Shown: piece by piece, positions 49,195 to 59,616 of the stretch | Numbering within the stretch: position 1 is the first letter of the stretch | How the letters are laid out: each line of letters starts with the position of its first letter | From: Neoarius graeffei | Taxonomy: Eukaryota > Chordata > Actinopteri > Siluriformes > Ariidae | Length of the DNA: 64,000 nt | NCBI RefSeq assembly: GCF_027579695.1 | Contig: NC_083587.1 | Location: 47,169,521-47,233,520, forward strand | Reading direction: 5' to 3' | Program-made: the position numbers and the translations under genes | The notes under the pieces: generated by a model | Databases searched by the model: none | The model's input: only the letters and a program-made list of their open reading frames with translations | What the model was told of the DNA's origin: nothing

Positions 49195-50038
49195 TGGTTT
49201 ATATTATATTAATTCCTTTTTCTTTGCATTAACAGAGTGGAAAATACTCTGAACTGCATTCAGCTGCTATTTCTATCTTCAATATAATACGTACAAATTA
49301 CAACTCAATTTTCCAATTTCTGCTTAAGGTGAAATATTTGGATATTACTATGGTATTTGTGTTGTGTGTTGGAAACTGTACTGAATGTATTACATTGTGA
49401 CCGATCTTGTGATAGATTCCTAACGTGTAAATATATCTGGCGAATAAAATGGTTCTGATTCTAATAGCCAACCCTAAAATGAGTCTCAGTAAAGATACTG
49501 TAATTGTGAGGATGAATTCTAGGGCTTCCTGTAAATTGGGTGATTCAAAAATCCTTGTACTGGCACATAAACCCCCAGTGCTTAGGCTTGTCGAGCTTAG
49601 CCGTCTCTGATAGCGAGGTTCACCACTTCTCCAACCTTTCATATATCCTTGAGGCTTGTCTTCACTTTTATGGTCTCTATAAAGGAACTTTTGATCACTT
49701 ACAGCACCCAATTCTGTGTAAGAAAGCAACCACAGATACGAACCTCTGTTTCAAAGCAGAGTTGTTTAATAACGGTGCAATAGTGAGTGACTCATGGCCC
49801 ACTATTCAAGAAATACAGGCTTCTCTAGTATTTTCCCTATGACATATGTGTTCCAAGAAGGTGTAACTATTACATGCCTACAAAGGACATGAAGTGCTAT
49901 ATGGGGGCTTTCCACATGCCAAAGGATTTTGATTTTTTTTTTTTTTTTTTAGTTTGAAGAATGAAAGAAAGAGAAAAGCATTCTCTGAGCACTGAGGACT
50001 TGTGTGAGCTCTTAGTGATGCAGGATAGTTGTAAATAT
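49195..50038. repeat. Tandem duplicate unit, first copy
   Basis: The 840-bp block starts TGGTTTATATTATATTAATT and ends GATAGTTGTAAATAT. It recurs at 50875-51711 with only a few differences (for example CATTGTGACCGATCTTG versus CATTATGACCGATGTTG). A polyadenylation-like GAATAAAATGGTTCTGATTC at 49441 suggests a LINE 3' end. Open frames on both strands match nothing I know, and are conserved only because the block is duplicated. Confidence 0.9.
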
Positions 50039-50413
50039 CTCATCTCATCTCATTATCTCTAGCCGCTTTATCCTTCTACAGGGTCACAGGCAAGCTGGAG
50101 CCTATCCCAGCTGACTATGGGCGAAAGGCGGGGTACACCCTGGACAAGTCGCCAGGTCATCACAGGGCTGACACATGGACACAGACAACCATTCACACTC
50201 ACATTCACACCTACGGTCAAATTAGAGTCACCAGTTAACCTAACCTGCATGTCTTTGGACTGTTTGGGAAACCGGAGCACCCAGAGGAAACCCACGCGGA
50301 CACGGGGAGAACATGCAAACTCCACACAGAAAGGCCCTCGCCGGCCACGGGGCTCGAACCCGGACCTTCTTGCTGTGAGGCAACAGCGCTAACCACTACA
50401 CCACCGTGTCGCC
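50039..50413 (-). mobile_element. V-SINE at the duplication junction
   Basis: Left flank TAGTTGTAAATAT is that of the SINE at 51712; right flank TGGTTTATATTAT is that of the SINE at 48818. It has no target duplication of its own, as expected at a recombination junction. Confidence 0.9.
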
Positions 50414-50501
50414 CTGGTTTATATTATATTATATTAATTCCTTTTTCTTTGCATTAACAGAGTGGAAAATACTCTGAAATGCATTCAGCTGCTATTTCTA
50501 T

Positions 50502-50873
50502 CTCATCTCATTATCTCTAGCCGCTTTATCCTTCTACAGGGTCGCAGGCAAGCTGGAGCCTATCCCAGCTGACTACGGGCGAAAGGCGGGGTACATCCTG
50601 GACAAGTCGCCAGGTCATCACAGGGCTGACACATAGACACAGACAACCATTCACACTCACATTCACACCTACGGTCAATTTAGAGTCACCAGTTAACCTA
50701 ACCTGCATGTCTTTGGACTGTGGGGGAAACCGGAGCACCCGGAGGAAACCCACGCGGACACGGGGAGAACATGCAAACTCCACACAGAAAGGCCCTCGCC
50801 GGCCCCGGGGCTCGAACCCAGGACCTTCTTGCTGTGAGGCAACAGCGTTAACCACTACACCACCGTGCCGCCC
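50502..50873 (-). mobile_element. V-SINE, second junction copy
   Basis: Preceded by an 89-bp partial repeat of the unit (50415-50501, ending GCTATTTCTA) and followed by the unit start TGGTTTATATT. Again the flanks do not match each other. Confidence 0.9.
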
Positions 50874-50874
50874 T

Positions 50875-51711
50875 GGTTTATATTATATTAATTCCTTTTT
50901 CTTTGCATTAACAGAGTGGAAAATACTCTGAACTGCATTCAGCTGCTATTTCTATCTTCAATATAATACGTACAAATTACAACTCAATTTTCCAATTTCT
51001 GCTTAAGGTGAAATATTTGGATATTACTATGGTATTTGTGTTGTGTGTTGGAAACTGTACTGAATGTATTACATTATGACCGATGTTGTGATAGATTCCT
51101 AACGTGTAAATATATCTGGCGAATAAAATGGTTCTGATTCTAATAGCCAACCCTAAAATGAGTCTCAGTAAAGATACTGTAATTGTGAGGATGAATTCTA
51201 GGGCTTCCTGTAAATTGGGTGATTCAAAAATCCTTGTACTGGCACATAAACCCCCAGTGCTTAGGCTTGTCGAGCTTAGCCGTCTCTGATAGCGAGGTTC
51301 ACCACTTCTCCAACCTTTCATATATCTTTGAGGCTTGTCTTCACTTTCATGGTCTCTATAAAGCAACTTTTGATCACTTACAGCACCCAATTCTGTGTAA
51401 GAAAGCAACCACAGATACGAACCTCTGTTTCAAAGCAGAGTTGTTTAATAACGGTGCAATAGTGAGTGACTCATGGCCCACTATTCAAGAAATACAGGCT
51501 TCTCTAGTATTTTCCCTATGACATATGTGTTCCAAGAAGGTGTAACTATTACATGCCTACAAAGGACATGAAGTGCTATATGGGGGCTTTCCACATGCCA
51601 AAGGATTTTGATTTTTTTTTTTTAGTTTGAAGAATGAAAGAAAGAGAAAAGCATTCTCTGAGCACTGAGGACTTGTGTGAGCTCTTAGTGATGCAGGATA
51701 GTTGTAAATAT
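50875..51711. repeat. Tandem duplicate unit, second copy
   Basis: Near-identical to 49195-50038; the main length difference is a shorter poly-T at 51612. Confidence 0.92.
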
Positions 51712-52083
51712 CTCATCTCATTATCTCTAGCCGCTTTATCCTTCTACAGGGTCGCAGGCAAGCTGGAGCCTATCCCAGCTGACTATGGGCGAAAGGCGGG
51801 GTACACCCTGGACAAGTCGCCAGGTCATCACAGGGCTGACACATAGACACAGACAACCATTCACACTCACATTCACACCTACGGTCAATTTAGAGTCACC
51901 AGTTAACCTAACCTGCATGTCTTTGGACTGTGGGGGAAACCGGAGCACCTGGAGGAAACCCACACGGACACGGGGAGAACATGCAAACTCCGCACAGAAA
52001 GGCCCTCGCCGGCCCCGGGGCTCGAACCCAGGACCTTCTTGCTGTGAGGTGACAGCGCTAACCACTACACTACCGTGCCGCCC
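51712..52083 (-). mobile_element. V-SINE at right edge of the tandem duplication
   Basis: Target duplications TAGTTGTAAATAT (51699-51711, 52084-52096), so this is an original insertion site. Confidence 0.95.
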
Positions 52084-52096
52084 TAGTTGTAAATAT

Positions 52097-52621
52097 GATT
52101 TTTAAATATTATATGTTCCAGCAAAAATCTTTTATTTGCTTTAAAATTATTCATTTTAAAGTTATGGGATACAGTGGATACATGAATGGATGCATGAAAC
52201 ACCCCAAAACGGGTACATTCATGTAAAGGATGCACTGATGGATTTTATGTGCATTAAATGGTGTTTGTTTTTGAAGTATCTTAATAAGCAGAGGAGTAAG
52301 GTAGACTAGGAAATACAGAACATTTACTCCAGGCCTAATACTTGGTATGCAGAGATTATACTCAGTGTAGGTGTACTCTGTTCATCTATTTAAAGATGGC
52401 TGTAGATTTTTTGTTTGTTTTTTTACTGCAAGGAAAAATAATATCTTAAATTGTTACTCCTTTTTCTGGTGTATTTTACTATGATTACTACTTAATCTGG
52501 TCACATTGAGTTTTAAATTCAGTGTGAAGATTGGTTGTTAACTTGGAAAATACTGAACATTTGCTCATCCCTGCTAGTTGTTATCACTGTAATAAATTAA
52601 TTACTAGTAAAATCTTATTTC
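52097..52621. other. AT-rich sequence, nothing recognised
   Basis: No coding or repeat family recognised. Confidence 0.5.
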
Positions 52622-52700
52622 AAGAAGAAACCTTTTTGTCACATGCACACTTCAAGCACAGTGAAATTTATCCTCTTCATTTAACCCATCTGAAGCAGTG

Positions 52701-52735
<35 letters not shown>

Positions 52736-53006
52736 AGAGCAGTGGGCGGCCACACCAGAGCGCCCGGGGAGCAGTCAGGGGTTCGATACCTTGCTCAAGG
52801 GCACCTCAGCCCAAGGCCGCCCCACGTCAACCTAACTGCATGTCTTTGGATTGTGGGGGAAACCGGAGCACCCAGAGGAAACCCACACAGACACGGGGAG
52901 AACATGCAAACTCCACACAGAAAGGCCCTCGCCTGCCGCTGGATTCGAACCTGGAACCTTTTTGCTGTGAGGCGACCGTGCTAACCACTACACCACCGTG
53001 CCGCCC
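52622..53006 (-). mobile_element. Chimeric SINE: V-SINE head with a different 3' body
   Basis: The tRNA-like head and V-domain (inverted, 52830-53006) match the other V-SINEs, but the 3' part is different: CACTTCAAGCACAGTGAAAT, an (AC)n run at 52702-52733, GAGCGCCCGGGGAGCAGTCA and TTGCTCAAGGGCACCTCAGC. That body is seen at the end of other fish retroposons. Confidence 0.75.
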
Positions 53007-53084
53007 AGTTTCTTAATATGTAGTCAACTTTACTCTGTCTCTCTGTTCATGCAATATTTAAATAATATTGGCTGGCATTGAGTG

Positions 53085-53146
53085 ATTATATCAGATATAT
53101 TCCACTCAGCTAGCATGATACTGAGCAAGGCGAAAACAAGTACAAT
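53085..53146. repeat. Left half of a palindromic repeat flanking the gypsy element
   Basis: TATATCAGATATATTCCACT then CAGCTAGCATGATACTG is the inverse of 62904-62940 on the far side of the retroelement. Confidence 0.75.
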
Positions 53147-53656
53147 TGTAACGCAGCTGTAACAAACCAGACGCTCATGGATATTGAATGAACTCAAGGT
53201 TTTAATGAGCACAATAGAAAAAGACAATGTACAACAGCCAGGCCAGGTCAATGCAGAGAGATCCAAAACAGTAATGAGGGCTGGACAAATCATGGTTGGA
53301 AAACAGACGAAGATCGAGAAACCGGGAAGCAAGAGAAACGAGCAAACAAACACAAGGGCTAGGCAAGATGGGAGAAAACCGGAAGGCAAAAAGGGTCATA
53401 CACAGGAATCAGGATAGTAATGCTCAGTAGGCTCACGAAATGTGGAGGAAATACTGTGCGAGGAACAAAACAAACAAAGGGGTATAAATACAAACGGAAA
53501 CAAAAAGGTACAGGTGATGGTAATTAGAACTCAGGGGAGCCACTCCTAGGAAGTGGCTCTGGGTTGGCTGATGGAGTGCGCGTGGTAGTGATGGATGTGT
53601 GAGGGGGACTGTGGGAAGTGGAGTCCTGAGTGTTAGGTGAGCCCGGGAGCATGACA
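53147..53656 (-). repeat. 3' LTR of the gypsy element
   Basis: On the - strand it begins TGTCATGCTCCCGGGCTCAC and ends GCTGCGTTACA. It is about 97% identical by eye to 62391-62900. A purine-rich tract with eight Gs lies just before it on - (53657-53675). Confidence 0.9.
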
Positions 53657-53767
53657 GTACCCCCCCCAGGAGTCCAAGGAAGCAGAGAGACAAGGGCGAC
53701 CACAACGACCACCTCCCACGCTGCCGGGAACACTCCTGAGCGAGCCATCAGAACTGCTGCGGTGCTG

Positions 53768-54254
53768 GACAGAAAGCTGTCACCGCGGATGACCTTTGGG
53801 ACCACTACTGCGTAGACTGCCAGGAGGGTTGGACCCATGGCACCTGGGACGGCACCTAGGCAGAGGCGCGGGCTTCTCTGGATGACGCTGATGGAACTCC
53901 TCCACCAACCCTGGATCCAGGATATCTCTTGCGGGAACCCAGCTATGCTCCTTGGGCCCACAGCCCTCCCAGTCCACAAGGTATTGCAGAGTCCCTCCTC
54001 TACTTCTGGAGTCCAGCATCCGGCGGACAGCATACACGGGGGTACCTTCGACGTACACCAGAGATGGGGATGTGACATTGGGTGTGGCCTTGTACTATGG
54101 ACCTGAGACAACAGGTTTCAAGATAGATACATGAAATGAGTTAGAAACACGGTAATGCACAGGCAGATCTAGTTTGTAAGTAACTTCATTAATTCGCTGG
54201 AGAATTTTAAACGGACCTATGTATTTGGGTAATAATTTTCTACCTGGTTTACTG
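53768..54254 (-). pseudogene. Integrase C-terminus and chromodomain of the gypsy element
   Basis: [20 protein letters not shown] and [20 protein letters not shown] form the C-terminal integrase (GPF/Y) region. A stop follows VVSGP in that frame. [20 protein letters not shown] with [20 protein letters not shown] is a chromodomain with its aromatic and acidic core. Chromodomains in this position mark chromoviruses and steer integration toward marked chromatin. The frame break between the two parts is real in this copy. Confidence 0.88.
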
Positions 54255-54982
54255 GCCAATGAGTTGGACATCCTGGGGGTCACAATAGACAAGAAGCTGT
54301 CCTGGTTGAAACATCTGACCAAAATCTCCATATGGGCAGGTCAGAAACTGGCAGCACTGAGGAGAGTGGCCAGTAAACTCTCCACGGAGAGCCAAGCAAC
54401 TGTCTACAAGCTACAGGTACGCAGCATCATGGAATACGCCTCACTCCGCTGGATGAGTGCCTCACCAACACATCTTGGCCTACTCGACAACATCCAGAAG
54501 AAGGCCCTAAAGATTATAGGAGTGGACCAGGACACTGCCAGCACAAAACTCTCCATCCCCAGCCTTGGCCACAGAAGACAGGTTGCTGCTGCTACAGTCC
54601 TGTTCAAAATGCACACCCACCACTGCCCTACGGATCTCTGGGATATGCTCCCCCCGCCATACCTTAGACGGCGAACCACCCGCCTATGCACAGCTATGCC
54701 AGATCATGCCCTGGACCTCCCAACCTCTAATACTCGCACCCTGGACAGAACCTTCCTCCACACTGCTGTCCGGGTATGGAATAGCCTTCCAGAACATGTA
54801 GTTGGACCTGTAGACACTGGCCCCCAGGCCTTTAAATGCAGGGTCCACAGGCATCTTCTGACTACTCCTCCCACTACCAGAAGAGCTACAGTGAACCAGA
54901 TGATTGGCTAAGTGGAATTGTATTCTATCTTACTATTGTTCACAATTGTACACAATAAAAACAAACAAACAAGCAAAAACCT
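54255..54982 (+). mobile_element. LINE 3' fragment inserted in gypsy integrase
   Basis: A + strand open frame from 54255 reads [54 protein letters not shown] and VRVWNSLPEHVV, the C-terminal end of a jockey/CR1-superfamily reverse transcriptase protein. It ends QMIG at 54911, followed by a short UTR and an (AAAC)n tail at 54957-54978. 5'-truncated as usual for LINEs. The frame is intact for about 219 codons. Confidence 0.8.
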
Positions 54983-55020
54983 CTCTCAGGAAACCTGAAG
55001 TCCTGGGTCGACAGCCACAC

Positions 55021-55883
55021 TCAGTCCCCACGGAGGTAGGTAGGTGTGTCACCTCTATGATGATCCACCAGCCTCTTGTGTCGGCAGAGGATGTTCTCGA
55101 TCCGCTGGTGGGTCTGTTCCCAGACCTGCTTGCTCCATTGCATCCAACTGTCAACAGCCAGGTTGTCAGAGGGTGTGGCAGACCATCGCATTAAGGGGGA
55201 TTGGTAACCCAGTATACATTGAAAGGGTGTGAGACCCATAGCAGAGCTAATTAACGAGTTTTGGGCCATTTTGGCCCAGGGCAAGTAGTTGGACCAGTCA
55301 GCTTGGTTTTCATGACAGTACACTCTCAAAAACTTTCCCAGTTCTTGGTTTACCCTTTCACATTGACCATTAGACTGGGGATGGTAACCGGAGGTGAGAC
55401 TGACGTTAACTCCCAGTCTCTCAAAGAAAGCTGACCATACATGCGAGGTGAATTGAGGCCCTTGATCAGACACTATATCTTCTGGAATACCAAATATATG
55501 GAACACATAGTTAAAAAGGGTTTCAGCTGTCTGAAAGGTGGTAGGTAGGCTAACGAAGGGAATAAATCTAACTCCTCGTGAGAACTTATCAACAATGGTC
55601 AGAATGACCATGTAGTTCTGTGAGGGGGGCAAGTCAATAACAAAGTCTACTGCTAAATGTGACCATGGACGAGAAGGGACAGGCAAGGGCATGAGTTTAC
55701 CGGCAGGGAGAGTTTTGGATGTTTTGCATTTTGAACAGGTGGTGCATGAGGAGACAAACCTATGGATATCTGATAGCATATTTTCCCACCAATATCTGCC
55801 AGACAGTAACTGGTGCATACTTGTCTCTCCCGGATGGCCAGAAGACAAAGAGGAGTGGACCCATGTATGTCAGAAATGGCGAG
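55021..55883 (-). pseudogene. Integrase core of the gypsy element
   Basis: Contains a zinc-binding half ([11 protein letters not shown]), then [10 protein letters not shown] (first Asp), [16 protein letters not shown] (second Asp) and [16 protein letters not shown] (Glu), with 35 residues between the last two as in retroviral integrases. The catalytic triad is intact. It runs on to TYLRGD and a stop, cut beyond by the LINE at 54982. Upstream it is cut off from RNase H by the solo LTR. Confidence 0.9.
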
Positions 55884-56478
55884 CTGAGGTGAAGTGAGGA
55901 CCCAAGATCAGACTCAAAACAGGCAGTGTACAGAGAAAAACTTCTTTAATGAAGTAGAAGGCAGAGATACAGTAGGGCTCAGGCAAAAATCAGTGGTCAA
56001 AGAATGGGCCAGGAGGTCAAAAACACAGAGGAGCAGGTAGGCACTGTCAGGGACAAAAACAGGACAGAAAACTCTTCACGTAAACCGAAGAACACAGGGA
56101 CAAGGGAAATCCAGGCAGAGGAAGCAAAAACACAATCCATCAGAACAGGCAAGTAAAACAGGGGCAAAAAACTGGACAGAAAACTCGACAAAAAACAAGG
56201 AACAATTCAGGCAGGGGGACTCAAGAAGACACAATACCAAAGGGTGGTAGCGAGGCGAGAAAAGTCTACAAGAGACAGTCTGGCAACTGGAGTAGCTCCA
56301 AACAGTTCTTAAAAAGGCCCTGGCTGATGGGAGAGGAGTGGTAGCAGGTGTGGGAGTGCCGCTTCAGGGAAAATGGCCTTCAGCAAGGCAGGACTGAATT
56401 CCTGTCCCAGATCCAGCCTGGAGCCAGCATGGAAGTCCCACAAACTCAGGCATGGATGGACTGGACCAGACTGTGACA
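55884..56478 (-). mobile_element. Solo LTR of a second LTR retroelement
   Basis: On - it starts TGTCACAGTCTGGTCCAGTC and ends TCCTCACTTCACCTCA, about 595 bp without internal genes, interrupting the gypsy frame between the RNase H tail and the integrase. The exact target duplication was not resolved. Likely the product of LTR-LTR recombination. Confidence 0.7.
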
Positions 56479-57551
56479 ACGCAATTAACTTGTCCCTGCA
56501 TTGAGTGGGTACATATTTCCTTCCTACGGGGCAATAGTGACAGATAGTTCTTGGTCGATCTCTTCGTCTAGTTCCTATCTAATGGGGGCAACCACAACTG
56601 ATGGGAGTGGTACATTAACTACCTCAGGGGAGGATTCAGGACTGGGATATATAAAAGACAGGGCATCTGCTTTAGTATTACGGGAACCGGGACAATAAGA
56701 GATGGAAAAATCAAATCGGGAAAAGAATAAAGACCACCGAGCCTGACGGGGATTGAGCTGTTTAGCTGACCATAAATATTCAAGGTTTTTATGATCCATT
56801 AACACGAGGAAGGGATGCATAGCTCCCTCTAGCTAATGGCGCTATTCTTCAAAAGCTAGTTTCACGGCCAGCAATTCTCTATCTCCGATACTGTAATTAC
56901 ATTCAGCAGGGGTCAGTTTATGGGAGTATAAGGCTATAGGATGTAATTTGCAGAGATCACCTACACGCTGGGACAGCACAGCTCTGGTGCCTCCCTCAGA
57001 GGCGTCCACCTCCACCATGAAAGGCTGAGTGGGGTCAGGATGCTTCAGAATGGGGGCAGAGGTGAAGGCTACCTTGAGGGATGTGAATGCTTCTTGCGCC
57101 TGGGGATTCCACAAGAGTTTTTTGGCATTTCCTTTCAATAAGGTGGTAAGAGGAGCTGCTAGACTACTGAAATTGCAAATTAAATGACGGTAGAAAGTAG
57201 CAAACCCAAGAAATCACTGGATCTCCTTTATGGAAGTAGGGACGGGCCAATTAGTTATGGCTTCTACTTTCTTATCGTCCATAATGACACCCTCCGGACT
57301 GATGACGTAGCCTTAGAAAGAGGTAGCAGGGAGATGAAATTCACACTTCTTCCCTTTAACATAGAGCTGGTTCTCAAGCAGACGCGTAAGGACAGAACGG
57401 ACATGACGAATATGAATCTCAAGATTAGGGGAGTAAATCAAAATGTCGTCAATGTAGGCATAACATATTTGCCAAGCATATCCCTGAGGACATCATTTAC
57501 AAATGCTTGAAATACAGACGGGGCATTACGCAACCCGAAGGGCATTACTAA
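56479..57551 (-). pseudogene. Reverse transcriptase C-half and RNase H of the gypsy element
   Basis: After WGQYE a TAG at 57545 breaks the frame; then [20 protein letters not shown], a frameshift, and [11 protein letters not shown], the catalytic YxDD motif. More stops follow after ATSF and EIQ. RNase H-like blocks are [39 protein letters not shown] and [20 protein letters not shown], with DHKNL conserved. Domain order is normal for Ty3/gypsy. At least four disabling changes are visible, so this copy cannot make enzyme. Confidence 0.88.
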
Positions 57552-59138
57552 CTACTCATACTGCCCCCAAGTGGAAAGAAATGCTGTTTTCCATTCATCA
57601 CCTTCCTTTACATGGACTAAATTGTATGCACTTCTTAAGTCGAGTTTTGTCAATATAAATGCTCCACGAAGATGTTCTAGTGCTACGGGGACTAAAGGCA
57701 GTGGGTAAGAATAGGGTTTAGTGATCTGATTTAACCCATGATAGTCAATGCAGGGCCTAAGTCCCCCATCTTTTTTGTTGATGAAAAAGAACCCTGCAGC
57801 TGTGGGAGAAGTAGAAAGATGGCTGAAACCCTGTTCTAAAGCCTCCTGAATATACTCCTCCATAGCTCTCTCCTCTGCCTGAGTGACTGGGTAAATTCTA
57901 GACTCAGGTGGAATAGCATCATCTATTAATTCAATGGAACAATCATATTCTCTGTGAGGGGGTAGTTTGGTAGCACTTTTCTTACTAAATACTTCTAACA
58001 AGTCACTGTATTTGGGGGGCACGGAAACTACGACATTGGCATGGGGGCTTTCGATAGTTGTTGATGATACCGAAACTGTGGGAAGCGCTAGACAATGGTC
58101 ATAGCAGTAACTGGACCACAAGAGTATTTCTTTATTGGACCAGCATATGACGGGGTTATATTTTCTAAGCCAGGGCAAACCTAAAATAATAGCATACTCA
58201 CAACAATTCAATACAAAAAAACAAATCGCTTCAGAATGTAAAGCACTGACAGTCATATTAATGGGTTTTGTGACCCAGTTAACAAGTCCTTCTCCCACAG
58301 GGTCCCCATCGACAGCAGTCAATCTCAGCGACTCCTCCAGTGGCTCCACAGGAATCTGGAGTTGCTCCACTAGCTCGGTGTGGATAAAGTCCCCTTCAGC
58401 TACAGAATCAATTAATGCTGAGAATACAAAGACAGACTGAGGGCAGTTAACTGTCACAGGTAGGAGGAAGGACTTGGAGACCAACCCCTTAGTAGGTGCA
58501 CTCACCACATTAGCACGTAGAGCAGGCTCCACATGTTTTCCCGGGGTCGGTGCAGAAGTACTGCGTCGTTGGACTTGACAGTCACATAGAATGTGACCCA
58601 CAGTTCCGCAATAGAGACACAGCCTATCATGGAGACGTCGTTGCTTCTCCTCTGCAGACAAATGGAATGAGTCACACTGCATGGGTTCTAGGGATTCTGG
58701 ATCCTCATGAGTCTGGGTCAGAGGTGGATACGGGCAGCAAGGAGTCAGTGCAGCAGCTGGAACCGTAGGGGATTTACGAAGACCTCTCCCGTACTTCAGT
58801 TGGTCTAGGCGAATGTCTAACGAAATCAGCTTCTCTAGTGAAAGACCGTCATCCTTACACGCCATTTCCACTAGTATGTCGGGGTTCAATCTGTTGTGAA
58901 ATGTCACTAGTAAAGCCGGCTCATTCCAACCACTCCCAGCCGCAAGAGTGCAAAATTCCAAAGCATACTCAGAAACTGAGCAATTACCTTGATGTAAACG
59001 GGTGAGTAATTCCCCTTGAGAGTGGGCCTCATTGGTGTGATTGAAAACTGCTTTAAATTCTTTAATGAAATTGTCATAAGTGTTGGACTGGACTATGAGC
59101 CAAACTGCGATAGCCCAATCTAAGGCCTTGCCTGTAAG
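57552..59138 (-). pseudogene. Gag C-half, zinc knuckle, protease and start of reverse transcriptase
   Basis: An open frame from the LINE junction includes ALEFCTLAAGSGWNEPALLV-type Gag sequence, a CCHC knuckle CLYCGTVGHILCDC, a protease site region FVFSALIDSVAEGDFI and RT blocks ATKLPPHREYDCSIELIDDA, FFFINKKDGGLRPCIDYHGL and LTKLDLRSAYNLVHV. In the protease the usual D-S/T-G is DSV, so the active-site Gly is lost. The frame is open for more than 460 codons even so. Confidence 0.88.
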
Positions 59139-59328
59139 TCAAGTCAACTTTATTGTCAAATATGCTATACATGCTCGACGTACAGGACAGATGAAATTTC
59201 AGTCCTCTCTGACCCACGGTGCAAACAGGCAATGCAATACAGTAAATAAAAACAGAATAACAAATAAACAATACAAACAGTATAGATACACTCTAGATAA
59301 GAAATAGACATAGACTAAACACTCACAG

Positions 59329-59331
<3 letters not shown>

Positions 59332-59409
<78 letters not shown>

Positions 59410-59410
59410 T
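59332..59410. repeat. (GT)n(TA)n(AC)n microsatellite
   Basis: The tract is self-complementary and could extrude a cruciform. It lies in the LINE 3' UTR. Confidence 0.95.
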
Positions 59411-59616
59411 AATATACACATACACATACATATAAATTGGAGCAAAAGGACATAAACAAACAGTCAAGGGCACTTGAGGTATAGCAGGTAAACATGAAAT
59501 AAGCAGTATAAACAATAAACTAATAGCTGTTAAGGTGAGGTAGTGCGGAATAGTGCAAATGAGCGAGGTAAAGTGAAATGTGCAGTCTCTGAGTTCAGTG
59601 TGCGAATGAATGTTGA

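Noticed and set aside
49298-49729. 143-codon frame MLSYTELGAVSDQKFLYRDH, present twice
   Set aside because: Its conservation is explained by the recent tandem duplication. It overlaps another frame on the other strand and matches nothing known.
53184-53417. 77-codon frame in the gypsy LTR, present twice
   Set aside because: It lies within an LTR and is duplicated with it; LTRs normally carry no protein.
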